Assembly (NCBI GenBank): GCA_911728435.2
Contig: OU452213.1
Span: 4,691,834 to 4,755,833, forward strand
Length of the DNA: 64,000 bases
DNA from: Apoderus coryli
Lineage: Eukaryota > Arthropoda > Insecta > Coleoptera > Attelabidae
Direction: 5' to 3'
Below, in pieces: positions 34,496 through 46,473 of the stretch. Each line of letters starts with the position of its first letter. Positions within the stretch are counted from its first letter, which is position 1. Both the position numbers and the translations under genes were made by a program. The notes under the pieces were generated by a model. That model did not search any database and was not told the DNA's origin. It worked only from the letters and a program-made list of their open reading frames with translations.

Positions 34496-35470
34496 TGTTT
34501 ATAAACTTTAGATAAACCACAAACACTAAAACATTAAAAGATCAACACCAAACAAATCACAACGAAATATTCACGAAAATCCTTTACTAATATATTACAA
34601 CAAATATAAACATACACCACAAACTGTCTTCAAACTAGTGATGTGCAGCGTTGTTCTCAGTTCATTGATGATGATGATGATGTGCATCTTTTCATGATAC
34701 CAAATGCCAAACTTTCGGCAATGGTGTCACATTTATAAAACTCGGTAATTTCTGGATGGTCTATAAAGACAATGATTTTTGTATATTATACAAATATTAT
34801 TCTTTTAATTAAACCATTGTCCTTATAAGGAATATTTTTTTGTTAAACATTTATTCTAGAAAAAAACCAAAGAGTAGGTAATAATACTAATAATATAAGA
34901 AAAACCCGTAACAAAAACGAAATATCAGCAATTTTCATTCCCATGTCTGTCACGCACGGTCCTTTTACAAATTTGATTGGCAGTTAACCGAGAAATTAAC
35001 CTCAAAATATTTGATAATCAATGATTATTTTGACATGACGGTCCTTTTATAGAAAAGCAGGTGAGGCGGAGATGAGAGGTAGGTAATCATGTCACATCAG
35101 CCCAACTGATCTGAATTTATAGAAGGAATGTTTATTTTTCGGCTGAGGGGCCGGTATTATCAACATGTTTGAAGTTAGCTTTAATTTTAACAGTCATAGT
35201 TATAAATGTCTCATTTCTAACCTAGAATTTTTTACTCGGTTTTGTTTATGTACCTACTGTGCATGCGTCAGTGTTTTTGACTTGTCTTTGCTAAATATTC
35301 ATAAAAATATATGTATAGTGACGACCACTAAACTTTTCCAATGAAGAAATTGGATTTGTTTTATCATTGGTGGATGAATTTAAGAACGTGGTGGAGTGCA
35401 AAAAAACTGTTAGTTGGTCTTTATCAATTTGCTTCAATGTGCCCCATTAGTAAGCCTACAGACTCTTGAT

Positions 35471-35529
35471 CGTTGGACACATGAAATTTCATGCTACACA
35501 CGATGCTACAAATCTCAGTGTGTCCAACG
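35471..35529. repeat. Short inverted repeat with perfect 11-bp arms
   Basis: CGTTGGACACA at 35471-35481 and its complement at 35519-35529 enclose 37 bases. It lies just 3' of the THAP B exon 2 donor. It may be a small hairpin; function unknown. Confidence 0.6.
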
Positions 35530-35571
35530 TTGGACTACGTTTGACCAGAGATCCATAGTCTTTTTACTTAC

Positions 35572-36040
35572 CCTGGATCTAATTTTCTTTTTAGTGCCTG
35601 TTGATTTTTATGAGATGAGAACGACTCATCATGAACAATAGATGATGTATTCATGTCATGTTTACTAGTGGACGGCACCGTTATAGATAGAGAGCTCTCT
35701 AGGCTCGGAGGTTCACTCTGTATCTTATTTAATTTTAACGATGGTACAGCATTCAATGCTAATGACCTTTTACCAGCGCGCATAATAAAATCATCTTCTC
35801 GAAAATGTTCTGAACAGATAACTTTATGTCTTGTCCAGGTCCAACTTTGAGAACTGATTCCCAATACAGTTAGCCAAACATCTTGGAGTTCTCCTTTTGG
35901 GAAGCTTAAAATGTTAAAATGCAATTATTTCTCTATTTTTTTAATGTAATATGTTGAACTTACACGTGAAAGCTAACGTTTTTTCCCTGAGGAGGAAATT
36001 TCCTGTTGTTGGTACAGTTTTTAACAGCACAGCATGCCAT
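35572..36040 (-). CDS. THAP-domain protein B, 5' two exons
   Basis: Exon 1 is 35964-36040 (start MACCAVKNC) and exon 2 is 35572-35904, joined in phase 2 (GT+C). The domain has C4, C9, FP at 27-28, W36, C56, H59, F60 and AVPSLK. The tail is Ser/Thr-rich (SSLSITVPSTSKHDM) and ends LDPG at a strong GTAAGT donor, so further exons are expected downstream; none was recognised before 34500. Same intron position as its neighbours. Likely a nuclear DNA-binding protein by family. Confidence 0.75.
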
Positions 36041-36758
36041 AACTACCCCTACACTACACTATAATTAAGGGATATCCTTTTTTCTTTAAAATACGCAATA
36101 AACTAAACACTAACGGCACGAATATCCAAAATAGGCCCACACAATTAATAAATAGCAGCAAAACTTAAAAGGCACTCACATGAAACATAACCACACCAAC
36201 TTTAACATTGTTTTTATTTTTTGACGTTTGTGACTAGAAAATGGCAGCACCCATAGCGTTGTCGGAAAAGTGGATGCGCATCAGAAATATAGAGGGATAT
36301 ATCTCTGATGCGCATGCGTCGAAGCTCATTCTCCCTTCGCCGGCATTACAGTTTACAGTTCACTGGGAACTAGTGCTTTTTAAAATAGTGAACTAGTTCA
36401 CTTACTTTAGTAAATGAAATTGTTCCTTTTTCTCGTTCGTTCCGGAATTATACATCACTAGAACGATGTTATGGTTACTCTAATAAGAAGTTAATCAGGA
36501 TAAGGTGAGGTGAGTTGAATTGTAGATCATCTGATGGTTAACTGACGGGAACTCTGAGGGGGTTAAACAGAGTGATCCTCGGCCAGCAAAGTTTCTCACA
36601 ATATCGACATATTCAATTATTACAATGTAAAGTAGGATTTAGGAGTGCAGTTCCATTGATGTCATCGAATTTCATATTGATGCCGGTTCCTAGTACCAAA
36701 ATATATAAATATATATACATACAAGTAAGTTGAGTGGTAGTCTTTACTGACTAGTTAA

Positions 36759-36979
36759 TAGATAACTGTGTTTCTTGGGTTGATCATCAAATCTTTTTGA
36801 ATAAAACTATTTTACGTTATGCCAAGCTTTCGATATATTTTTATATCTTCTTCGGGGCTACAAATATAACAGTAAGCTAAGTATAAATATATATAAAATT
36901 TAAAAATATGTTTACCTTAGGATACGAGGCAAGTTTTACAAAAAGATTTGCTGATCAATCCAAGAAACACAGTTATCTA
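36759..36979. mobile_element. 221-bp MITE with 41-bp terminal inverted repeats
   Basis: Arms 36759-36799 and 36939-36979 match at 39 of 41 positions, starting TAGATAACTGTG. There is no coding content. On the minus strand the interior reads CCGAAGA, A, then a GATAT/ATATC stem and GAAAG, a decayed version of the hammerhead-like pattern seen elsewhere. Confidence 0.8.
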
Positions 36980-37950
36980 CATACAAGTATATATATAACT
37001 AGTAAGTTAGTAGTAGAAGGGATATTAGAGTAATAAGAAGAGAAATGAATTATAAACATATATACATACCTCATGTAAAATATATATAATGAGAATAATA
37101 ATATTTGTAAATATAAATAAATTAAGGGTAGTATGAAATATATGAAATGAGTATATAATTAAAATGAGCGTAATGATATAGAGTAGTTACATAGGAATAA
37201 GTATAAAATAAATAATAATTATGTATTGTAAATATAAATTAATAAATGAATTGTTATAACTGAGATGCTCATTGCCATGTAGGTACATTATTACATTTTA
37301 TAAAAAATATTAAGAAATAAACAATAACATGCAGAACTTTTATATACCTCATGTCGGCATAATTATGTTAGGCAAGTTAATACAAATAATCCTAAATCTA
37401 AACTTTTGTTATTATGTAATCATAAATTAGAAAAGATGTTAAAATTACCAACACATCACTGTGTATAGTTGTTATTATAGTAAAAAATGCAGACATCATT
37501 ATAAACAAAATTAATTTGCACTATTATCAAATGTGAATAGGCTAATATAAATTTTTTTGGTTTTGACCTTGTGGATTTTTTTCTTTTATATATTATTATT
37601 ATAACGTTGAATCGTTATTTGCAAATTTTGGCTAAGTAGATGTAATTATAATGATTTCGCGACACTTGTCAGAGATGGACTGGCTGTCCCAACTAACAAT
37701 TTTATGTTTTATATTAGGTATAGTGCGAAAATCTATACCTAAAACATTTCGAAATGTTGTAATTACGTTTATACGATACTTAAGTATTTTTTATGATTCA
37801 CGTTAGACGACAACGTTCCAGAGTTTGATTACAGTTTAACAAACAGTTATTCAACTTCACGTCGGCACTTAAAGCCTAAAATTGGTCCTCATATTCCGCG
37901 CACGCGCATTTCACATAACATCGCAATAAGATAACGTCATCGAACAAGTG
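36980..37950. other. AT-rich stretch without recognisable genes
   Basis: Very AT-rich with many ATATA and TAATAA runs. Nothing recognised. Confidence 0.4.
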
Positions 37951-38850
37951 GCGGCTCGCAACTCATTTAACTAGGGAGGCTAAACTTACTTAAACAAATT
38001 TCCCCATTAATTAGGAGGTAATATCCCGATTACACCTAACCCAACTAGAACAAAAACGAAATAAATAATGTAACTTTCGTGGCAACAAAAAACAAAAGTT
38101 TGACAGGATTTATTTAGTGGTCGTATTTGTCGTGTGTAAAGTTTGGAAGCTCAATGTATTGAAAAATATTGTTATGTATTTGTTTGTAATACTTTTATTT
38201 AAAAATAAAATATTGAACAGTAAAAACCCATCTAATAATCTCTCTTTTTCTACTATTGTCAATAGTGTCAACAAAACAGCGTTGCCAACAATAGCATACG
38301 TATTGATTATTTTTTCGATTCTGCACTTTGTAATTTAGTTATAGATTATCCATTAAAATTTTATAGATTTTAAAAATTAGTTTAAAAGCACAAAAAAAAC
38401 AACCTTACAGTCTTTGCACCGAAAATAACCAATTACTACTAGGTATGTAATGTGTATTTAAACATTTCTTTCACTGCACATGCGTATTTATGTGGAAGTT
38501 CGCGTCTATGCTGAAGAATCACGGATACGTTTTTATATGAGATGCGCGATCGCTATTGCACGGACAGTATAAGCCTCCGCTGTGTAGAGGGCGCAAATGT
38601 GGATTATTCTGCTATCGCTTATGTCGTAGTGTAGTCCTTTTGCCTTTGTATTTCACGAATTGAATATATTATGCATAATGGCAATTTTAAAATAAGAGTA
38701 GCGTTTGCGCTCTACATTTAAATGTTAGATTTCAATTCTAATTGTTATTACATATTATTATGTAGTAGAAATTCATATGTAAATTAACCTAAATGTGGAG
38801 TAATTTGCTGAGGAGGCTTAGCCTCCCTCGACGAGACGCCATTGTGGAAA
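37951..38850. mobile_element. Possible DNA element bounded by imperfect inverted ends
   Basis: The left end reads GTGGCGGCTCG and then AGGGAGGCTAA after a gap. The right end, complemented, reads ATGGCGTCTCGTCG and AGGGAGGCTAAGCC. The ends are similar but not identical. No transposase is recognised in the 73-codon frame at 38117-38338. Low-confidence class. Confidence 0.35.
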
Positions 38851-38935
38851 ACTGGAATAACGTAATTCAACACGTTATTAACGAAGAGAATAAAATGAGG
38901 GAACTCGACAACATAATCCAACCTTAAATTATTAT
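38850..38935 (+). pseudogene. Short coding scrap, possible transposase C-terminus
   Basis: Reads VENWNNVIQHVINEE then LDNIIQP and stop. It has the feel of a DDE transposase C-terminal helix, but it is too short to assign. Confidence 0.25.
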
Positions 38936-38939
38936 TATT

Positions 38940-40635
38940 GAAAACGATTCAACATCATTGGATTTTTCTGAATAAAAATAATTTTCCAATGTCCGAGGTT
39001 TTTGTGTTTCATTTATTGGTAAAAATATACTAGACCTACAGGGTGTTTCAGAAAGACATGTCCATGTTTACTTTAGAGACTTGGTAATTGCAAAAAATGA
39101 TGGCTCGTTGCACTGTAACATTTTCTAACTCTACTGAAGCCGTACCTGACTAGTAGAATTGCATACTTATACATAATATATGCCTAGTTGTTTAAATAAT
39201 TTTAGTTTTACGAATGTAGGTAACTTGACAAGTCATTCCTCTTTCGGCCCTGGCCGGTGAATTTTGCAAATTGCAACAAATTAACGCGCAAAAAAAAACC
39301 TATTAAAATTCACTACCTAAAAATCTGTGCGAAAATGCCAAGGCCACAAAATATTTTATTCCGGATCTTTCGGGTATAGTTTATGCCATATTTTTTTTAA
39401 TATTTTGTATAGGTACAAATATTTTGCAAAACATAATATATTATACACTGTGTTTCATAATATGTGGGACGCATTTACAGAGGTGAAAGGCCATGTAAAA
39501 CAAATGAAAAAAGTTCATTTAAACATACAGGGTGATCGCTGGTCGATGCCACTCAGTGGCGGTTGTATATTGAGTATATGGCAGATGGCAGAGTTGCCCA
39601 TTGTTGCTAAATTATAGATGAAAATGCTTTGAGGCATGCGCCATCTGCATAAGAACGTGTATGATAAATAAATAGGCTATTGGTGTGTCAGAGGACACAA
39701 GCACTGGCAAGGGTGTAAAGTGCCGCATACAGGAAAGAGAGAGACCGACATAAATAATGTTTTACTATTATTATACACGAATTTTATTATTCTCAAGTTT
39801 TAATTTTCAGACTTTGTTAGAATTAGGTAGGTACCCAATAAATTGTAGTGTAAAAGTTTTGAAGTACGATTAGTATGGTCCCACTTGATGGTAGAGAAAC
39901 CTTGCTGTCGTTTAAGTTTCAATTTGTCTACGGAAAAACTGTTGTAATATTCGAATACCGATCAGCCAATAGTAATTTAATAATGTAAATTACAGGGTGT
40001 ACCTACTATTAAAAGTCAAATCAATAAGATAAATAAGTTAAAATAATTATTTCTTGGGAAACGGTGACAGTTAGGTATAGGGAAGCCTAATACCATTTGA
40101 TAGAGAACATTAATTAGTATCGAGAGGTGCTATGAAATATAGGGTGTGCTATTTAAAATAAAAAAGTTATTTAAATAAATATGATTGATAAGAACAATAA
40201 AAAATTGTGACCACTCTGTACAATATTTACAGTTGGGCTATACACCGACCTAATGTATGTCCTATCCACTTGCCATTTTTAAATTTTAAATGATTCAGTT
40301 AAAAAAATAGACGCACAGAATGTTTTTCAAAAAACGCTGAAATTGGCCAAACGGGTAGATTTAGGTATAGGGACCATAACAATAACTTTACTTTATTTTA
40401 TCCAAAGTCTTCAAAAAATCAAAAAAATACTGGGTGTTCCATTTAAAAAAATATAACTTGATATGCCACACTTTTCTGGGACACCCGGTATATTTAAAAA
40501 CATTGTTGTTAAATGCTCCCGGTAGACCTACATACACCCACGTAAACAAAATTTGCAATTTCAATTTTGTTAGGCTTTGAGAGACCGAGGCGAATGTACT
40601 GTCCGACCCGGTATAAATGTTTAATTTCACCCATC
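38940..40635. other. Repeat-end-rich intergenic DNA
   Basis: Contains CAGGGTG-type ends near 39041, 39527, 39994 and similar. No gene recognised; open frames are short and lack domains. Confidence 0.4.
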
Positions 40636-40639
40636 TGTT

Positions 40640-40797
40640 GACATAATCTTACGTATAATGCCACTGAAGATGGAATTATAAGATTCCGAAACATGTCTGG
40701 CAAAATCTCCCCCACCTGAGATCGAACATGTAGATATATAAAGAATATTGTGGAGCTGACGTCGTTTGATTTATAAATAAATCCCGCTCCTCTTTGT
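40640..40797 (+). repeat. Half copy of the foldback repeat with hammerhead-like core
   Basis: Shares GAAACATGTCTGGCA and GTGGAGC-GACGTCGTTT with the right arm of the foldback at 16861-17538. It carries CTGAAGA (40664-40670), an extra T, a GGAAT/ATTCC stem (40672-40676 with 40683-40687) and GAAAC (40688-40692). The stem differs in sequence from the other copy yet still pairs, which is a compensatory change. Confidence 0.55.
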
Positions 40798-41394
40798 AAT
40801 GGAATAGGTATTGTAAAAAATAAAAGTTATAATTTTAATTATCGCTAGATATTATAATACCAAAGTTTACGAATTTAATCATAAATAAATTATGTCATAG
40901 ACATAACACAGAAATCAATACGCGTGCTGAATACAAAATTATAATATACGAATACGAAAACATATTTAACATTGAAAATTATTGTAACGAAATCTTTCAA
41001 TAATTGCGCAACATCTTCATTTAAATGTATCCTTGAGGTACCTTTAAAACCAGCAGTAGGTAAGTCAAGGTACAGGTATTGCTAAAAAGTGTTTGTCAAT
41101 ATGTGTGATTTCATGTTAAACTGTTTTGAATTTTACTGATGGTGTCAAATGAACACTATTATAGTATTCTAAGATGGTCCACATCTCAGAAAAATTTTTT
41201 CTGAGGTCGACATCATCATTATCAGCTCACTCGCTAACGACTATGAATTATTTGACGCACAAACGGAACTTATCTTGAATTGAAATAAGAAATCCAAACA
41301 TTATCCAAAATATTACTTTTTTCTCCTTAACAAAATAAAGAAATACATTTTTGACTCACCCCGTGTATAAATTTAAAGTTTATGCTAAAAATTG

Positions 41395-41520
41395 ACTACC
41401 GTATCTTTCTATTTTGAAGTTCGTTGGTTTAACCAGATGTTAAAATAACGTTAACGTTAATAGTGGTGGACGTTATTTTTTAGAACTACCATATCTCTCT
41501 ATTTTGAAATTCGTTGGTTT
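41395..41520. repeat. Direct repeat pair of about 36 bp
   Basis: CTACCGTATCTTTCTA at about 41397 recurs as CTACCATATCTCTCTA at about 41486, each followed by TTTTGAAnTTCGTTGGTTT. Spacing is about 90 bases. The rest of 40800-42450 has no recognisable gene. Confidence 0.65.
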
Positions 41521-42454
41521 GTCATAATTTGGAAATATTTTTTTCTAACGTTGGTGTCACTTATTTTACTAATAATTTACTTGACAGTTACATTTTGTGT
41601 GCGGTAGCTGTCACAGTTTATATGACATTTGGAATAGTGATATTTATAAAAGGAACGGATTATGTGTGAACTGAGTCATAGTTTTAAAAATTAATACTTT
41701 TTCAACAGAATTTACGAATGGATACGTTATTCTTACATACGATTGTGACTAAAAATATACGAAATTGCTTGTTCCATATGTTTTGTTAAGAATATAATCA
41801 TGAAAATGGGTTTCAAAAAAAAAATCGACAAATTCCAATATAGTTGCACCTCTAGTCATAATTTGGTTTTGGTAATATGTTTTTACTAACACGACAGACA
41901 AATTGCTTGTGTCAAATAGTTTGTTATTATTTTCTTTGTTTACATTAATAGTCTAAAAGTTTTCGACATTATTTTCATGTTTAAGATCAATTTCTATCAA
42001 GATGTTGTATATTGTAGTGTTATAAAATGGTTATTCCATATAGTTGCAGTAAATTTATAAGTTGTCATTGTGTATTTGAAGTAATATTACTGAAAAAGTG
42101 TTGATACCTAAAGTGACAGTGTCATGAGAGCCGGCAGATGGATGGATGTGATCATAGGTTTGCCAATAATAACAATAAAGTCAGATGGATGGGAAATAGT
42201 TGATATCTCCCTCTGCGTCGCACACAAAATGACCTTTTGTAGATGTAATTAAATTAATTAATAAAATAGTGTGGCCGCATTAAATCCCCTTGAAAAGTAC
42301 CCGTTGGGATGCAGTAAAAACAAATTTTCCATAAAGACAGACTTTCGGTGCAGCTTTAAGTTAAGTCACATAGATAGCGGTCATTTTTTTGCAGATTTTC
42401 GACGACAAAGACAGCACTATCAGATTTTATAAGGATTAATCAAAACTGCATAAT

Positions 42455-42640
42455 ACCCGATGCACATAGTGTGGGTTTAGAAAAGGCTTTTCTACTGGTA
42501 CGACGTTGGCGACTATATTTGAGGCCAAGGATGGCGGGATTGACAGTGTTCTTGTGATGCTCGATAGCATTTGATATGGTTAATCATGATTTGCTATTGT
42601 CTAATCATTTGAAAGCAAATAGGGTTGTCTCAGAAAATTT
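42455..42640 (+). mobile_element. LINE reverse transcriptase fragment
   Basis: Plus strand reads SGFRKGFSTGTTLATIFEAKDG, then MVNHDLLLSNHLK around motif A; a frame slip replaces the DFSKAF part. It is cut off by an ATACAGGGTATTTC repeat end at about 42650. Confidence 0.6.
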
Positions 42641-45600
42641 GATAATATACAGGGTATTTCATTTGAGAGACTTATGCCTATTTTTAGTAGTAGATCATAC
42701 TACAGCAAATTTCCAACATAACTTAAAGTTTTACATTATTAATATGCCCCTAATAAAATGCGCACTCTGTACAATCCATACAGATTTCACATGAGTTTCC
42801 AACTGGTGTCACTATACAAAGATTAGAAAAAATAGGCATTTTTGCCAAAGTACCCTAAAGTTGAATATAAAGTTCGATTTTTACATTAATTTTCATAACC
42901 TAAAAATTTTTTGCAGAGCTTTGACTACGGTACTGAATTGGGCATCATTAAATAGGTAGCAAAAGATTGTGCTTAGGCGAGGTGACTCTTAGTCTTGATG
43001 GAGATTAAACTAAAAAATAAGATAAAGAAAAAATCCACCATACAAATCTTTCTCTTTATCAAGTTGACAACGTTCCACCTTACCCTCGTAAATATGCCTA
43101 TAGCAGTCTAGAATATCATGAATTACTGTCAAGGTCTGTGGTTGTAGGAACCATCATCTAGTGACCCAATTTAACAGACGGGTTTTTACCAAATTATGAA
43201 ATTACTTGTTTTTGGGCACCTATAAATAAACCATACAACATGACAGTTGTATGTAAGTATGTTGATAAACAGATTACAGATACAGTGTCAGATAAAAGTA
43301 ACGTACCTAACTATACAAGCTGGTATAGTCATTTTATTTTGAACTGAAACGCAGCGTTATACCGGGGTTACTCAACAACACTATTTTTATCGTTAAAATC
43401 TCATGACAAATTCACTGGGAATTGCTTATACAGACCCTTCGTAACAGGCCAAACCCTCTTGTAAATATATTTTATTTTAAATTAGGTATAATTAGTAATT
43501 AAGTTCAAATATTTTGTTATTTAGGTGTAAGTGGTGCATTTTTAGATATAAGGTTAAACAAAAGTGGTATTGTGGAAGTGCGCGAATATGAATAACAGCT
43601 GCGGATATTGCGGCTTCTCTAAAAGGGATGCCGAAAGGAACGCGGTATAACCGCTCAAAGAATATTCCGATTTTGGGTTTTTCCGTACCATACCACATAT
43701 GATGATGAAAGGAGGAGAGAAAAAGCTGGGTAGTCGGGCAGCAACTGCATTAGAAGCAGGTTGCATTTTTGTTGTTTTAATTTCCCGAACCGTTTATAAT
43801 TTTACTAAAAGAAAACGATCCTATAAAAGTATCGTTTTGATTATTTTGTAATTCTTCATATAAGTAGAATAATCAGTACTACTTGGCTTTAGCTATTGTG
43901 AAAAACGAAAAACTATTATCACCAGTAACGTGGTTCGTCGAATTACGTAGGTAGTAATTTCCAAATTACCTACGGTTTTTGCTGTTATTGTGCGGGGGGT
44001 TTTGAGTGTTGTTGGGGCAATATAAACCAACTAAAAGCTTGGTGGCCACCGAAGAATAGACATTGGGGACAATATCTTTGTGCGGGGTTAACTGATCAGA
44101 ACTGTAAGTAGTTGTAATTTAATTAGATAGTATTAGTTGTTATTCGTTTTCGATTGTTTTTGTTTTCTGTTTAATAATAATCATTAAACTAAATTAGTTT
44201 GTTTGTGTGACGTATCCTTTTTCGAACCTTTCTGAGATTAAGTAGGTAATTTTCACCTTGTAGTAACGTTAGAATAGCCCAACAAATTTATGGACGGCGG
44301 AATGAAGATGGATACGTACTCCATAATCAACAATCCTCCACAATCTCCAGACATTCACTTTATAATACTCAAAAAGCGCGACCTCGAAAACAAAAACAAC
44401 GCACAAATTTTTTCGTATAGACAAACTGATGGGTAGGGCAGCACCCCAGAGATGATGTCACAAATGCGTTTAATTTCTACTGTTACTAGCGTATAGCTTC
44501 AAATATCCAATAACATAATTTAGCAAATGTGAGGATGCTTGATTCCCCACAAAATCAATTAAACACAAATATTTGAACAAATATTCATGTATTTGTGTAA
44601 TACCCGAATGTGTGGAGCCGGCTTTAGCTGGAAACATTTCTATTTGCCAAATATAATGGGTTCGCTTAACTTTTAAACAAACTGAAAATAATACAAAGGA
44701 GAACTTGGTCATATTTATTTCTAAAAATGAGTTCAGAGTCAGATTCTTCTAAAAAATCATCTGATGTAGATTGGCTAAGGGTTGTAAGTTTCTGATCTTC
44801 AGTCGCAACGAATTTATGAAAAGAAAATTAAAAATTTAGCTAAGAAAAGCCGTAATTTAAAGATTTCTGTTTTACTTTTGATATAGGGGCATTGACATCT
44901 GGCAGAATTCTTTTTAAATGACACAAGTTCACACATTTGGCATTCAAATGTGTCTATTTTACCGTCGCGTCACCATCTGCATTGGTGGCATATCTGCTCT
45001 TCGTAATTGTAAGGTTACTAGTTCAAAACTACGTCATGGAACTTTTTTTTTATTAGTATTGAAATTGTTGCCGGTCTGCACATGTTTATTAAATTCTTTT
45101 TCGCAGATATTTCATTAATTATACACTGTCATGATATGAATTTACGGTTATCGTATAGCGCGGAACATTTTTATATATGCCATATAGCCAAACAATTGTG
45201 CGAAATGTATAAAAAATGATGAAATATTAGTATTTGACGTGACAAATGTAAACAAAACAGCAGACCAAACGGATACATTTCATTTGACGCGCATGCTCAA
45301 AACGTCAACTTTTTCATTAATAGAGATGCAACAAATGTATCAATATAAATTCGATCTCAATTTCTCAGCCTATAAGCATTAGTAGAAAAAACAAATAGTA
45401 TTACAAGCCATGCCACATATTTTTAAGTTCGAACTATTGCCTCGAGGACTGTGGACTAAGTGGAGTGGAAATTTGTCAATGTAGTATGTTTATCCTCCTT
45501 CGTTAAATGAGTAGTGAGCCCCTGATATAATTAAAAGAAATAATATTACAATAATTTTAAACAATGAGAGACTATTATGAAATGAAAGCAAGGAAATATG

Positions 45601-45990
45601 TTTAAATACACTTATAATATCCTTATCAGAAAATTGCAACACTTTCATATTATGTAGCAAATGTACACAATACAGGACGTCCCATGATGCAAGAGCTTCG
45701 ATTGATACTGCAGACGACCGTTTCGTTGGTCTTATCCACGTCAGTGCTGATCAGTCAGCAGTTGACAGCCAGTCTGTCGGTATTTACTTAAACAAGGCGC
45801 TCCGCTAAGGAATATGAGATAAAGCACCTAATGGGGTAGTGACCTCCAGTCCGGCCGTTATAGTAAGGCTCCGTTCACACCTCACATTACCAGTTATACA
45901 CTAGATGTTCTGTTTTGTTGAAAATACCTAGATTTTTAGCTAATTGGCAACGTTGCATTGTGCTGAGAGTTATTTCGTTTTGTTTCTCTT
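42641..45990. other. No recognisable gene
   Basis: Intergenic, AT-rich. Small open frames (for example 43492-43766 minus and 44918-45118 plus) have no domains I recognise. A degenerate GAAACGG/CTGACG pattern near 45700-45745 recalls the hammerhead-like repeats but its core is broken. Confidence 0.4.
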
Positions 45991-45999
45991 AGGAATTTT

Positions 46000-46430
46000 G
46001 AGTGTTTTCTTAAAACAAGCTGTGATTTTAATTCCACAGAGTGCATAATATCGGTTCCAGCTGCTCTATGCTTAGTGAGGGAACATCTTGGACCTGCGAT
46101 GACTGTAGAGCCCGAAATCGGACTAAAATCATGTCTGATGCTATATCACAGTTGAGCAGGGAAAATGGCTATTTGAAGAAGGAGATCTAGATTTTGAATA
46201 GTGCAATGAATGACCATGAGGTTAGCAATATAAAGAACAACATCTCTATCTCAGGCATCGTGAGTGGCTAGAATGCTGCTGCTCCAGAGAGGTTTTCGAA
46301 AGCCTTTCGTCATTTAGATGTGTCTGTATCTTCAGATGATATCGAGGAAACCCAACACATCACCACAAAATCGGGCACGAAAATATTGACGGTTGACGGT
46401 CAGTATGAAAAATTTGCCATCATTCTCTCG
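46000..46430 (+). mobile_element. LINE ORF1-like fragment
   Basis: Reads CSMLSEGTSWTCDDCRARNR, a PHD-like Cys cluster, then SDAISQLSRENGYLKKEI, a coiled-coil start, and NIKNNISISGIVSG. This order (zinc cluster then coiled coil) is common in ORF1 proteins of insect LINEs. A stop interrupts it. No RT follows. Confidence 0.5.
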
Positions 46431-46473
46431 CGAACTTAATAAAAAAAATATACTTCACAAAATTTGATCCTAC

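Noticed and set aside
38117..38338. 73-codon plus-strand frame
   Set aside because: AT-driven hydrophobic frame with no homology I recognise.
44728..44785. Short plus-strand start MSSESDSSKKSSDVDWL followed by GTAAGT
   Set aside because: Could be a first exon, but no in-phase partner exon was found.
45690..45745. GAAACGG with upstream CTGACG on the minus strand
   Set aside because: The CUGANGA core is incomplete and the stem has a mismatch; at best a decayed repeat copy.
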